Source of the DNA: a bacterium
GTDB taxonomy: Bacteria; Chloroflexota; Anaerolineae; Caldilineales; Caldilineaceae
DNA: 64,000 nucleotides
Assembly: GCA_016124945.1 (NCBI GenBank)
Contig: WGMT01000032.1
Location: forward strand, 115,781-179,780
Direction of reading: 5' to 3'
The first letter of the stretch is position 1. The number at the start of each line of letters is the position of its first letter. Positions 18,850 through 27,394 of the stretch are shown here, piece after piece. The notes under the pieces were generated by a model. That model ran no database searches, had not been told where the DNA came from, and worked only from the letters and a program-made list of their open reading frames with translations. The position numbers and the translations under genes are program-made.

Positions 18850-19797
18850 TTATCCCTTTACGACAACACGCTGCCCGCCCGCGTCAAGGACCGTCCCCGC
18901 GACATTTTGCGGGCGCTTGACCACGGCGAGGGCGATCGGCGCTTCGACGCGCGGACTGTAGGCGGCGCTGGTGACTTCGCCCACGGTGCGCCCGGCGGCG
19001 GTGAGTTCTGTGCCAGGGGCAAGCAGTTCGTCGCTGTGCAGGGTGACCAACGCTTTTGTGATCTTATCGTAGGTGATCTGGCGGGCGATGATCTCCTGGC
19101 CGGTGTAACAGCCTTTGTTGTCGGCGCAGCTCCACGCCAGGCCGGCTTCGAGTGGGTTGTAGGCTTCCACCAGCTCCGCCCCCACGCCAGGACGGCCCAA
19201 CTCAATGCGATAGACGTTGTAGGTGTCGGCGTCCACAGGCACCGCGCCGCCGGCGTCGAAGCGAGCACGCAGGGCGGCGATGTCTTCTGCCGGGGCGATG
19301 ATCTCGTAACCGGGGACATCCAACGCCTGCTGGTTGAGGACGACGGTGTTGTCTTTAACGGCGAAGCGCTCTGCTTCGGGTGTGGGCAGGTGGGCCTGGG
19401 CCAGGAACTCAGTCGCAGCCGGCCCCATCAGGCGCAGCCGCCGGTGCGACTCGCTCAGGTCGGCCACTTTGACCTTGTCCATGAAGAAGATCTGCCCGCG
19501 CAGGTGACGGGCCAACTGCGCGCCGTCCGTCCCTGCGGGGAGCAGCCACAGATCGTCCTCGCGGTTGAGGACGGTGAAGACATAGAGCATGCGCGCAACC
19601 GGGCTGGTCAGCACCGTCACCGCGGATTGGCCGGGTTTCAACGCTGCAATGTTGTTCGTGGTCATCCGGTGGATGAAATCGGCGCGGTCGGCGTCGGTCA
19701 ACTGCAAAACGCCGAATCCAGGGCGTTCCATCATGGCCGCGCCGGAGACGAGGGCGGTGTAGGCACGTTGATCAATGGTGGTCTTGGTAAGTGTCAT
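18850..19797 (-). CDS. ygfZ: Folate-binding protein YgfZ (GcvT-like)
   Basis: 315 residues from ATG 19797, chosen because GGAGGAACC lies directly upstream. GcvT-like fold with DFIHRMTTNNIAALKPGQSA and the YgfZ signature KGCYTGQEIIAR (K-G-C-Y-x-G-Q-E). Family members bind folate and help repair or assemble certain Fe-S enzymes. The gene is followed in the same direction by the lipoate-ligase-like gene, and both touch Fe-S/lipoyl enzyme maturation. Confidence 0.9.
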   Translation of the reverse strand: MTLTKTTIDQRAYTALVSGAAMMERPGFGVLQLTDADRADFIHRMTTNNIAALKPGQSAVTVLTSPVARMLYVFTVLNREDDLWLLPAGTDGAQLARHLRGQIFFMDKVKVADLSESHRRLRLMGPAATEFLAQAHLPTPEAERFAVKDNTVVLNQQALDVPGYEIIAPAEDIAALRARFDAGGAVPVDADTYNVYRIELGRPGVGAELVEAYNPLEAGLAWSCADNKGCYTGQEIIARQITYDKITKALVTLHSDELLAPGTELTAAGRTVGEVTSAAYSPRVEAPIALAVVKRPQNVAGTVLDAGGQRVVVKG

Positions 19798-20137
19798 GGT
19801 TCCTCCGAAGGAGAAAGATGAATGAAGAATAATGATTGGGTACTGGATGTTTCGCCGTAACAGGATCAACCTGGTGAAGAGGAAGATCTAGAAGGGATCC
19901 ACAAAGTCATACGATGTCAGAGCAGAAGAAAGACAGGACACAGATTTCACAGATTTTCAGGATTCAGAAGAGGATTGCGTAAAAATTTTTCTGGGAATCC
20001 TTTGGATCTCTGGAGCCTTTTTTTCTTCCGGCTTCGTCTGTTTTCGTGTGCCTTCTCGTGGATCAATCTGCCTTCAATATCGACGCGGCGACTTCCAATG
20101 TACGTCCAAGATCCCCTCCCCAATCATCATTCTTGAT
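19798..20137. repeat. 340-bp gap with dispersed intergenic repeat phrases
   Basis: No gene is seen. It holds GAATGAAGAATAATGATTGGGT (two phrases of the palindromic family, about 19821-19842) and ACACAGATTTCACAGATTTTCAGGATT words (about 19938-19970). The latter recur at 17.3, 27.25 and 62.45 kb. Confidence 0.5.
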
Positions 20138-21415
20138 TCATTCTGTATATCTCTCTACAAAATCTAAGATCAGATAGTACATCTCTTGGCCTGCTTCGCT
20201 CAGGTCTTCCCCGATCTGCAGGTAGTGGCTGACATCTTCGTAATAGAATACTTCCACAGGCACACCGGCTGTCCGCAGGACTGCTTCCAGTTCGTACGCC
20301 TGCTCGATAGGGATGATGATATCGGCGTCGGTATGGATAATGAGCGTGGGTGGCAGGTAAGCGGCGGTATAGACGGGCGAATAGCGCAGGAAGCCGAGCG
20401 GGTACAGATTGGCCGCGCCCAACGCCGGGATGATGAGACGGTATTGATCGGGCAGGGTGATGGTGCCTGCGTAGAAGTCCGCAGCGCCGCGGAAGGCGCT
20501 GGTGATGCCGCCCGCCGTGATCCAACCGCGGAAGCGCTCCCCTTCGTCGCGCAGAAGACGGTGGAGGATGGCGCTGGTGAAACTGCCCCCCATCGCCACC
20601 ACCGGCGCAGTGGACAGATCCACGCCCAGGTGACCACCCAACGCCAGCGCCAACGCCACACGGGCATCTTGCGTGTGCGCCTCTACGTCGAGCCCATGCG
20701 CGCCGACAGGCGAAATGGCCACAACATTGTACCCGGCATGGGCAAAGGCCACGCTTACCGGCTCCCACCCCTGCACCGTACCGGGATAGGACGCAAAGAT
20801 CAGCGGCAGATCGCCCGCAGCGTCAAGCGGACGGTAAAGACGCACCGTGTCCACCACGACACCTGCCCGTGTAAAGGTGAAGGGCTGCGCCGACGCAATC
20901 GCACCTGCAGGAAAAGGCGCGGTGATCACCTGCGACGGGCCAATTTGCAGCGCCGCAGCGGCGGGCAAGGGCGATGGCAGCGGCGCGGGGACGTGGCGCA
21001 CCAGATCGATGGGGGGTGCTTCTTCACTTTCACCGGGATCCAGGGTGACGAGCCAGGGCAGACCGAACGCGCCGGTCAACGCCGTCTCATCAAACCCTTC
21101 GCCCACCGCCGCGGGGACATACTGCCCCGGCGGAATGCCTTCGATGCGGTAACGACCGTCCTCGCCGCTGACGGCGCTGTAGGGTGTGCCGGTGCGCTCG
21201 GCCACCACCACCGAGACACCCGGCTGCGGCGCTCCTTGATAGCGGACAATGCCGGTAAGCGTGGCGGTGTCTTCACCTTGGCCGTGCACAAACGGCCCAC
21301 CCATCTGCCGTTCGAGCAGATAGCCCACCACGTTGGCTTCGTCACTGGGCGCACAGCCGCTAAGAAAAATGAATAGAGAGAGACATATGGTGGAACAAAG
21401 AACCGAAAATCGCAT
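20138..21415 (-). CDS. Secreted lipoprotein: carboxypeptidase-regulatory domain fused to alpha/beta hydrolase
   Basis: 425 residues from ATG 21415. Signal peptide with lipobox (IFLSGCAPSDEA). Residues about 45-120 form a carboxypeptidase regulatory-like beta-sandwich (TATLTGIVRYQGAPQPGVSVVVAER...YRIEGIPPGQYV). The rest is a prolyl-oligopeptidase/dienelactone-hydrolase type fold: nucleophile elbow MGGSFTSAI (GxSxxS), acid in HTDADIIIPIEQAY, and His in YEDVSHYLQIG. It is probably an extracellular esterase or peptidase. Further upstream in-frame Met codons exist but would bury the signal peptide. Confidence 0.78.
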   Translation of the reverse strand: MRFSVLCSTICLSLFIFLSGCAPSDEANVVGYLLERQMGGPFVHGQGEDTATLTGIVRYQGAPQPGVSVVVAERTGTPYSAVSGEDGRYRIEGIPPGQYVPAAVGEGFDETALTGAFGLPWLVTLDPGESEEAPPIDLVRHVPAPLPSPLPAAAALQIGPSQVITAPFPAGAIASAQPFTFTRAGVVVDTVRLYRPLDAAGDLPLIFASYPGTVQGWEPVSVAFAHAGYNVVAISPVGAHGLDVEAHTQDARVALALALGGHLGVDLSTAPVVAMGGSFTSAILHRLLRDEGERFRGWITAGGITSAFRGAADFYAGTITLPDQYRLIIPALGAANLYPLGFLRYSPVYTAAYLPPTLIIHTDADIIIPIEQAYELEAVLRTAGVPVEVFYYEDVSHYLQIGEDLSEAGQEMYYLILDFVERYTE

Positions 21416-21634
21416 CGGATTGTACTCGATTAAGATAGTGCTTTGGCGGGAATATGGATGGGTCGGATTATACCACACGTGAGGGCAGAGGCCCTCACCT
21501 CGCTTGCCCATAGAGGTTAAGGTAAGGCGCTGTCTGAAAGCGTGGGAAGCGGAAGCCCTCCTCACCGCTCCCGCGGTTGTTGAGCATGGGGCGTTGTTGA
21601 GCAAGTATCGACGCGTCAACACTCCCCTATATTT

Positions 21635-21664
21635 TTGCTATCACTCCCCCAAAACCGATATACT
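21635..21664 (+). promoter_or_regulatory. Possible promoter for the tricorn-like protease
   Basis: TTGCTA (21635-21640), 18-bp spacer, TATACT (21659-21664), 72 bp before the ATG at 21737; AGGAACTGA lies just before the start. Match is moderate. Confidence 0.35.
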
Positions 21665-21736
21665 ACAGTGTCATTATATTGGCACGATTTCACACAACGC
21701 GCCCCACGCGCGTCTTTTCTTGATATGAGGAACTGA

Positions 21737-24700
21737 ATGACTTCAGGCTACTATCGCTTCCCTACCATTTATGCGGATTCGATTGTCTTCGTTTCAGAGG
21801 ACGACCTCTGGCTTGTGCCCACACAGGGTGGCGTGGCGCGGCGCCTGACCAGCAACCTGGGCGCGGTGACCTATCCCATGTTCTCGCCAGACGGCAGCCG
21901 CCTGGCCTTCGTCGGTCGCGAGGAAGGCAACAGCGAGGTCTACGTGATGCCGGCGCAGGGCGGTGTGGCACAGCGGCTCACCTACCAGAGCAGCGACTGC
22001 CGCATCCTCGGCTGGAACGGCGCGGGGACACACGTGATCTATTGCTCCAACTATGGGCAGGCGCACAAAGCCGACTATGTCATCTACGAAGTGGCGGCGG
22101 ATGATGTCACCGGCACGGCGCAACGCCTGGCCTATGGGCCGGCGCGCGCCATCAGCTTTGGGCCGAACGGCGCCACCGTGCTAGGACGCAACACCGGCGA
22201 TCCCGCCCGTTGGAAGCGCTACCGTGGCGGCACCGCCGGCCAACTCTGGATCGATCACAACGGCGACGGCGATTTTCAACGCTATCTGGCCGATCTAGAG
22301 GGCAATATCGCCTCGCCCATGTGGATTTTGCGGGAAAACAACGAATCTGGCCGCGTCTACTTTGTGAGCGATCATGAGGGCATCGGCAATTTATACAGCG
22401 CCCGGCCCGACGGATCTGATCTGCGTCGCCACACCGATCACGAGGACTACTATGTGCGCAACCCCGCCACAGATGGCGCGCAGATCGTCTACCACGCCGG
22501 GGCCGATCTCTACGTCTTTGATGTCGACGCCGACGAAAGCCGCCTGGTAACGGTAGACTACTTCAGCCCACGCGTGCAGCGCAATCGCAAATTTGTGAGC
22601 TGTGGCAGCTACATGGACAGCGCCGCGATCAACCCCAAGGGCAATGCACTGACACTGACCAGCCGTGGGCGCGCCTTCACCTTTCACAACCACGAGGGTG
22701 CGGTGATCCAACTGGGCAAGGCCAACGGCGTGCGCTATCGCCTGGCCGATTGGCTCAACGACGGTCAGCGCATTGTGCTGGTAAGCGACGAACCAGGCGA
22801 AGAGGTGCTTGAAATCCACAGCCGCGAACCGGGTACGTCACCGCGACGGCTGGAAAAGATTGAGTTTGGCCGCGCCGTCGATCTCCTGGTCTCGCCCACA
22901 GCCGATAAGGTGGCGTTGACCAATCACCGCCACGAACTCTGGTTGATCGATCTGGAAACGGAGACAGCCACATTGGTGGATCGCAGCGCGTACCACCGCA
23001 TCGCCGGGCTGGATTGGTCGCCCGACGGGCACTGGATCGTCTATGGCTGTTCGGCGACACACCAAACTACAGAGCTGCGTCTCTACCGTCTGGCCGATCC
23101 TGAGGCCGAAGACGAATCTCAGCGCGAGGCAGCGGTACACCGCATCACAACGCCGGTGCTTCATGACGCCAGCCCTTCTTTCGATCCCGACGGGCGCTTC
23201 ATCTACTTCATCAGCTATCGCGAATTCAACCCTGTCTACGACAGCCTGCACTTCGATCTGGGCTTTCCACGCGGGGCGCGCCCCTATTTGGTGACGCTGC
23301 GCAACGACGTGCCGAATCCGTTTGTGCCGCGAGCAGAGGACGATGATGAGGATGATGAAGATGAGGCCCACGAGGGCGGCGAAGACGAGGCCCACGAGGA
23401 CGGAGCCCCTGAGGACGGGGGCGGCGAAGACGGTGATCCAGGCGACGAGGGCGAGTTCGACTACGAAGATCTAGATGAGTCCGATGGGGGAGACGCAGAA
23501 GGCGATGCGTTCTTTACCGTAGGTGTGCGGCGCGGCCAACGCTTCGAAGAGGTCGAGGCGGCGGCGGGCGAGCCGGATCGTTCTGGTCCCCCCCAAGAAA
23601 AAGATGGGGGCGGCGAAAAGGACGAGGAAAAGAAGGAGAAGAAGCCCGAACGCCTGCACATCGACCTGGATGGCATCCAGCAGCGGGTGCTGGCCTTCCC
23701 CGTGCCGGAAGGACGTTACGGCGAAATCGTCGGTATGCCCGACAAGGCGCTGTTTACGATCTTCCCGGTGCAGGGGACGTTGATGGAGGATGACGACGAC
23801 GATGAGGGCGGCATCGGGATGCTGCGCATGTACGATTTTAAGGAGTACCGCGCCGAAACGTTGATCGACGAGATCGATTGGTTTGCCCTGTCGCGCAATC
23901 ACAAGAAGATGCTCTACAGTTGTGGCGATAGGCTGCGTGTGGTCCCCGCTGGGGACAAACCGCCGGGTGGTGGGGGTCCGCGTAAGAGCGGGTGGATCGA
24001 TTTGGGCCGCGTCAAGGTCTCCATCGACCCGCAGAGTGAGTGGGAGCAGATGTTCCGCGAGGCATGGCGTCTGCAACGGGATCACTACTGGACGGAAGAC
24101 ATGTCAGACGTAGACTGGCAGACGGTCTATGCGCGTTACTTCCCGTTGATCGAGCGGACGAGCACGCGCAGCGAGTTCAGCGATCTGATGTGGGAGATGC
24201 AGGGCGAGTTGGGCACGAGCCACGCCTACGAAATCGGCGGCGACTACCGGTCACGTCCTCAATATGGCCAGGGATTCCTGGGCGCGGATATGCAATGGGA
24301 CGCCGAGGCAAAGGGCTACCGGCTGGATAATTTTGTCTACGGCGATCCGTGGAATGGCCAGGCCCATTCGCCGCTGGCCGCGCCCGGCATTGACATGCAG
24401 CCGGGTGACGTGCTGGTGGCGATCAACGGGCAGACGCTGAGCGAATCTGTTAGCCCGGCACAGTTGTTGGTGAACCAGGCCGGCGAAGAGGTGTTGTTGA
24501 CGATTCAGGCGAGGGTCGAGGAGCGAGAGGCGAAGAGGGAGGAAGAAGCGACGACAGCGGTCGACGCCAATGCGGGTGAGGTTACGCCATTGGCGACCGG
24601 CACTAACGGGTCCACTTCGGCAAGCGACGATCTCGCTGCCTCATTGCCTGCTCACCTCGCCGCCTCCGCCTTCCGCCTCGTGACGGTGTCGACGTTGTAC

Positions 24701-25411
24701 GATGAGCGGACGGCGCGCTACCGCTCCTGGGTGAATGGGAACCGGGCGCACGTCCATGCAGCGACGGGGGGACGGGTGGGTTACGTCCACATTCCCGACA
24801 TGGGGCCGAACGGCTATGCTGAGTTTCATCGCGGCTACCTGGCCGAGGTGGACAAAGAAGCGTTGATCGTGGATGTCCGCTACAACGGGGGTGGGCACGT
24901 CAGCTCGCTGATCCTGGAGAAGCTGGCGCGGCGGCGGCTGGGCTATGACATTCCTCGTTGGGGCGGCTACGTCCCCTACCCTGAGGAATCGGTGGCCGGT
25001 CCGCTGGTGGCGTTGACCAATGAGCAGGCGGGCAGCGACGGCGACATCTTCTGTCACAGCTTCAAGCTGATGGGGTTGGGTCCGCTGGTGGGCAAGCGCA
25101 CGTGGGGCGGCGTGGTGGGCATCTGGCCGCGCCATGCCCTGGTCGACGGCACGGTGACCACACAGCCCGAATTCAGCCACTGGTTCCGCGATGTGGGTTG
25201 GAATGTGGAGAACTACGGCACTGATCCCGACATTGAGGTGGACAACACGCCGCAAGATTACCGGGCGGGGCGCGACGCGCAGTTGGAGACGGCGATTGAG
25301 ACGGTCCTGGCGCAGTTGGCGGCCAACCCGCCGATGCAGCCGCCGGATCCGAAGAGCCGTCCGAGCCGGGCGTTGCCGAAGTTGCCGCCGAGGGGAAAGC
25401 AAGAAGAATGA
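21737..25411 (+). CDS. Tricorn-like protease (S41 family) with acidic insertion
   Basis: 1224 residues, cytoplasmic (no signal peptide). The N-terminal half is a beta-propeller with TolB/WD-like repeats (MFSPDGSRLAFVGREEGNSEVYVMPAQGG, LDWSPDGHWIVYGCSA, SFDPDGRFIYFISYREF). Then follow a DUF-like core helical domain (WEQMFREAWRLQRDHYW), a PDZ domain (MQPGDVLVAINGQTLSES) and the catalytic core VGYVHIPDMGPNGYAEF, ALIVDVRYNGGGHVSSLI, and EQAGSDGDIF with the nucleophile Ser, then KRTWGG. It degrades peptides downstream of large proteases. Unusual: a very Asp/Glu/Gly-rich stretch (about 535-630, DNA 23335-23640) interrupts the propeller. Confidence 0.92.
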   Translation: MTSGYYRFPTIYADSIVFVSEDDLWLVPTQGGVARRLTSNLGAVTYPMFSPDGSRLAFVGREEGNSEVYVMPAQGGVAQRLTYQSSDCRILGWNGAGTHVIYCSNYGQAHKADYVIYEVAADDVTGTAQRLAYGPARAISFGPNGATVLGRNTGDPARWKRYRGGTAGQLWIDHNGDGDFQRYLADLEGNIASPMWILRENNESGRVYFVSDHEGIGNLYSARPDGSDLRRHTDHEDYYVRNPATDGAQIVYHAGADLYVFDVDADESRLVTVDYFSPRVQRNRKFVSCGSYMDSAAINPKGNALTLTSRGRAFTFHNHEGAVIQLGKANGVRYRLADWLNDGQRIVLVSDEPGEEVLEIHSREPGTSPRRLEKIEFGRAVDLLVSPTADKVALTNHRHELWLIDLETETATLVDRSAYHRIAGLDWSPDGHWIVYGCSATHQTTELRLYRLADPEAEDESQREAAVHRITTPVLHDASPSFDPDGRFIYFISYREFNPVYDSLHFDLGFPRGARPYLVTLRNDVPNPFVPRAEDDDEDDEDEAHEGGEDEAHEDGAPEDGGGEDGDPGDEGEFDYEDLDESDGGDAEGDAFFTVGVRRGQRFEEVEAAAGEPDRSGPPQEKDGGGEKDEEKKEKKPERLHIDLDGIQQRVLAFPVPEGRYGEIVGMPDKALFTIFPVQGTLMEDDDDDEGGIGMLRMYDFKEYRAETLIDEIDWFALSRNHKKMLYSCGDRLRVVPAGDKPPGGGGPRKSGWIDLGRVKVSIDPQSEWEQMFREAWRLQRDHYWTEDMSDVDWQTVYARYFPLIERTSTRSEFSDLMWEMQGELGTSHAYEIGGDYRSRPQYGQGFLGADMQWDAEAKGYRLDNFVYGDPWNGQAHSPLAAPGIDMQPGDVLVAINGQTLSESVSPAQLLVNQAGEEVLLTIQARVEEREAKREEEATTAVDANAGEVTPLATGTNGSTSASDDLAASLPAHLAASAFRLVTVSTLYDERTARYRSWVNGNRAHVHAATGGRVGYVHIPDMGPNGYAEFHRGYLAEVDKEALIVDVRYNGGGHVSSLILEKLARRRLGYDIPRWGGYVPYPEESVAGPLVALTNEQAGSDGDIFCHSFKLMGLGPLVGKRTWGGVVGIWPRHALVDGTVTTQPEFSHWFRDVGWNVENYGTDPDIEVDNTPQDYRAGRDAQLETAIETVLAQLAANPPMQPPDPKSRPSRALPKLPPRGKQEE

Positions 25412-25420
25412 GGAATGAAG

Positions 25421-25458
25421 AACGGGTAGAGGATGTGTGAGTCCTCTACCCGTTTTTT
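25421..25458 (+). terminator. Intrinsic terminator of the tricorn-like gene
   Basis: AACGGGTAGAGGA (25421-25433) pairs with TCCTCTACCCGTT, followed by a T-run to 25458; the loop is TGTGTGAG. The GAATGAGGAATGAAGAAC phrase just before belongs to the recurrent intergenic repeat family. Confidence 0.88.
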
Positions 25459-25492
25459 GGGTTTGCAGAAATGCTACGGCACGGCTAATAAG

Positions 25493-25768
25493 TTACTCTT
25501 GCGTAGAAGGAACAGCTAGGGGTTTGTGGGAGCGTTGGGACGTAACGTCTAAATTTTGTGCAGCGGCAGCTAATACACGGAGTGCTTCATTCACCGCCTC
25601 TGAGGTTGGAAAGATGGCGGCTATATCTGGATCAAGCACAACCATCAATTGTTCTTGGGCAAGGCGCGCCGCAAACCGATTCGGCTTTGCTTTGCTATAG
25701 TCGAAATCGTAGTGTGGCTTTAATTCATTTACTTCCGTGTTTTTAGGGTTATCTTCTGGCATAGTCAT
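25493..25768 (-). CDS. BrnA-like antitoxin
   Basis: About 92 residues; overlaps the 3' end of the upstream toxin gene. The N-terminal NELKPHYDFDYSKAKPNRFA is the phrase seen in antitoxins paired with BrnT. The middle, VVLDPDIAAIFPTSEAVNEALRVL, resembles a ribbon-helix-helix DNA-binding segment. It should neutralise BrnT and repress the operon. The start is uncertain (25789, 25768 or 25762). Confidence 0.75.
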   Translation of the reverse strand: MTMPEDNPKNTEVNELKPHYDFDYSKAKPNRFAARLAQEQLMVVLDPDIAAIFPTSEAVNEALRVLAAAAQNLDVTSQRSHKPLAVPSTQE

Positions 25769-26036
25769 AGGCTCTTTGCTCACCCGCATCAGCTTTGCGA
25801 GCGCTAATGATACGAATCACATCATTGCGTTCAGTAAACGACACGATTAGCAATCGGTTTCGGGTTGAGTAACCAATAATCAACTCGCGATACTCTTCGT
25901 CTGAATGTTCATTATCATCGAAAATAACGGCTGTTGGATCACGAAACACCGTGGCTGATTCTTCAAATGTGACACCGTCATGTATGCTGCGATTACGGAT
26001 AGCTTTGTTGCTGTCCCAAGAAAACCGTATGCTCAT
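25749..26036 (-). CDS. brnT: BrnT-family toxin
   Basis: 95 residues. SIRFSWDSNKAIRNRSIHDGVTFEESATVFRDP...EEYRELIIGYSTRNRLLIVSFTERNDVIRIISARKADAGEQRAYDYA is the BrnT ribonuclease-like fold (F-x-W-D-x-x-K-x-x-x-N, RxISAR-x-A). It acts as a growth-inhibiting RNase controlled by the downstream antitoxin. The toxin-first order matches brnTA operons. Transcription is convergent with the tricorn gene across the terminator at 25421-25458. Confidence 0.85.
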   Translation of the reverse strand: MSIRFSWDSNKAIRNRSIHDGVTFEESATVFRDPTAVIFDDNEHSDEEYRELIIGYSTRNRLLIVSFTERNDVIRIISARKADAGEQRAYDYARR

Positions 26037-26187
26037 AGTCGTAGTATACCATGTGCGTCTGGATTATGTTTAGCCATGTAACAGAGCAAAATAAATGAGG
26101 TACGCCCAAGCCACCGCATCTAAAAACAGTGACCGATTGCGATGATGCTCAAGCAACCGGGAATACGCTTATCCGATGACTCGTCCA

Positions 26188-26682
26188 TCACCCCTCGGGT
26201 AACTTGAAGAACGCATCCACAGGAAAATCCAGCCGGGTGATCATGACCAGAGCGGCGATACCACCCACCAGCGCCAGCAGGGCCACCAACTTGATCTGCC
26301 GCGGGTCTTTAAGTTGCATGATCGCGCCTGGATGTGCGGCCAATTGCTCTGCGCCGTTGCGCAGAAAGATCCAGTAGACGGCCAGCGCGTAGAGGACGAT
26401 GTTGGCTGCAAAGAAGAGCAAGACGTAGGGGTTGCCGTCCTGTGGGCGGAAGTAGTGGAAGACGGTGGGCACACCGCCGAAGACGATGCCCACGCCCATG
26501 ATCAGAAAGAGAATGCACAGAGCACCGAAGTAGACGCGCAGGATTCTGGCGTACCATGCCTGCCGCTGTGGATCGTCACCGGCCAAGTGGCGTGCGCGCC
26601 TGCCGGCGATCACATAGTTGAGTAGATTGACGAGGACGAAGAGAATCCAAAACCAGCGGGCGACGGATGTGAGTGGGTCCAT
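26188..26682 (-). CDS. Small polytopic membrane protein, unknown function
   Basis: 164 residues from ATG 26682. Four hydrophobic segments: WFWILFVLVNLLNYVI, YFGALCILFLIMGVGIVFG, YVLLFFAANIVLYALAVYWIFL and KLVALLALVGGIAALVMITRL. The longer frame upstream covers the promoter region of the divergent antitoxin gene and is not favoured. No family recognised. Confidence 0.65.
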   Translation of the reverse strand: MDPLTSVARWFWILFVLVNLLNYVIAGRRARHLAGDDPQRQAWYARILRVYFGALCILFLIMGVGIVFGGVPTVFHYFRPQDGNPYVLLFFAANIVLYALAVYWIFLRNGAEQLAAHPGAIMQLKDPRQIKLVALLALVGGIAALVMITRLDFPVDAFFKLPEG

Positions 26683-26772
26683 GATCAGGCTCCGGACATG
26701 ATGTAGGTGGCGAATTCGAAAAAATGACGTCAGAACCATTCTGACTGCATAATGACTCCACATTGACCATAG

Positions 26773-26779
26773 TAAGGAG
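26773..26779 (+). promoter_or_regulatory. Strong ribosome binding site of the orphan antitoxin
   Basis: AAGGAGG five bases before ATG 26785. A CATAAT at 26748-26753 with ATGACG 18 bp upstream may be its promoter. Confidence 0.5.
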
Positions 26780-26784
26780 GCAAA

Positions 26785-27027
26785 ATGGCAACCATCACCA
26801 TCAAAAACATTCCCGACGATCTCTATGCACAATTGAAAGACGTTGCAGAAGCCAATCGACGTTCTATCAACAGCGAAGTGATCATCTGCATTGAGCGCAG
26901 GCTGGCGACGCACAAACCAAACCCGAACGACATTGTGCAAAAAGCACGCCGTTTGCGCAAGATGACTGCGGCACACCCGATTTCTGAACACGTGATTGAA
27001 GATGCAATCAACGCCGGTCGGCCATGA
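26785..27027 (+). CDS. FitA/VapB-like antitoxin
   Basis: 80 residues. MATITIKNIPDDLYAQLKDVAEANRRSINSEVIICIERRL is a ribbon-helix-helix domain of the FitA type, followed by a toxin-binding tail (TAAHPISEHVIEDAINAGRP). The stop codon overlaps the ATG of a vapC-type gene (ATGA overlap), the usual coupling, but that toxin gene is reduced to a stub, so this antitoxin is effectively an orphan. Confidence 0.85.
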   Translation: MATITIKNIPDDLYAQLKDVAEANRRSINSEVIICIERRLATHKPNPNDIVQKARRLRKMTAAHPISEHVIEDAINAGRP

Positions 27028-27125
27028 TTGTCGCTGATACAAACTTGAGCGTCACCTCGGATCGAAAAATCCTCAGTGTGTTTCCCCGCCTCGCCGTCTC
27101 TCCCCAACAGTTCTGTGATTCCTAG
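27024..27125 (+). pseudogene. vapC remnant with large internal deletion
   Basis: The frame reads MIVADTNL, the canonical first eight residues of a PIN-domain VapC, and then continues directly as SVTSDRKILSVFPRLAVSPQQFCDS, which resembles the C-terminal end of VapC proteins (LVTSDRKxLxxFPxxAVxPxxF). About 100 residues between the ends are missing and the join is in frame. The first acidic residue is kept but the other PIN acids are lost, so no nuclease activity is expected. Confidence 0.75.
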
Positions 27126-27394
27126 AAACCAGAGAAATGCTGATCCACAGCGCCACACGAAACTCTACGAGGAAGAGAGAAGAAGAGCAGAAGAAGAGCA
27201 GAAGAAGAGCAGAATGTCACCGCAAAGGCGCAAAGAACGCAAAGAAAGAAGAGGGGACACGGATTTCACGGATTTTCAGGATTCGGAAAAAGCTTGAAAG
27301 ACAATCCTTCTGGAAATCCTTTTAATCCGTGAAATCCGTGTCCCCTCTTTTTTTGCCGTCTTTTCTGCCTTCGTATCTCTAAGCCTGCGCGTCT
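27126..27394. repeat. Long imperfect palindrome of the CACCGCAAAG/ACAGATT family
   Basis: Left arm around 27249-27282 (AGAGGGGACACGGATTTCAC then GGATTTTCAGGATT) is mirrored around 27312-27352 by AATCCTTTTAATCCGTG, AAATCCGTGTCCCCTCT and T-runs. Purine-rich AGAAGAGCAGA repeats precede it. No gene is seen. Confidence 0.65.

Noticed and set aside
20186..21376. 396-codon plus-strand ORF opposite the secreted hydrolase
   Set aside because: Shadow of a GC-rich minus-strand gene with signal peptide and catalytic triad; the antisense translation is Arg/His-rich without motifs.
26683..27042. N-terminal extension of the small membrane protein
   Set aside because: It would run across the promoter and gene of the divergent antitoxin; the in-frame ATG at 26682 gives a normal membrane protein.
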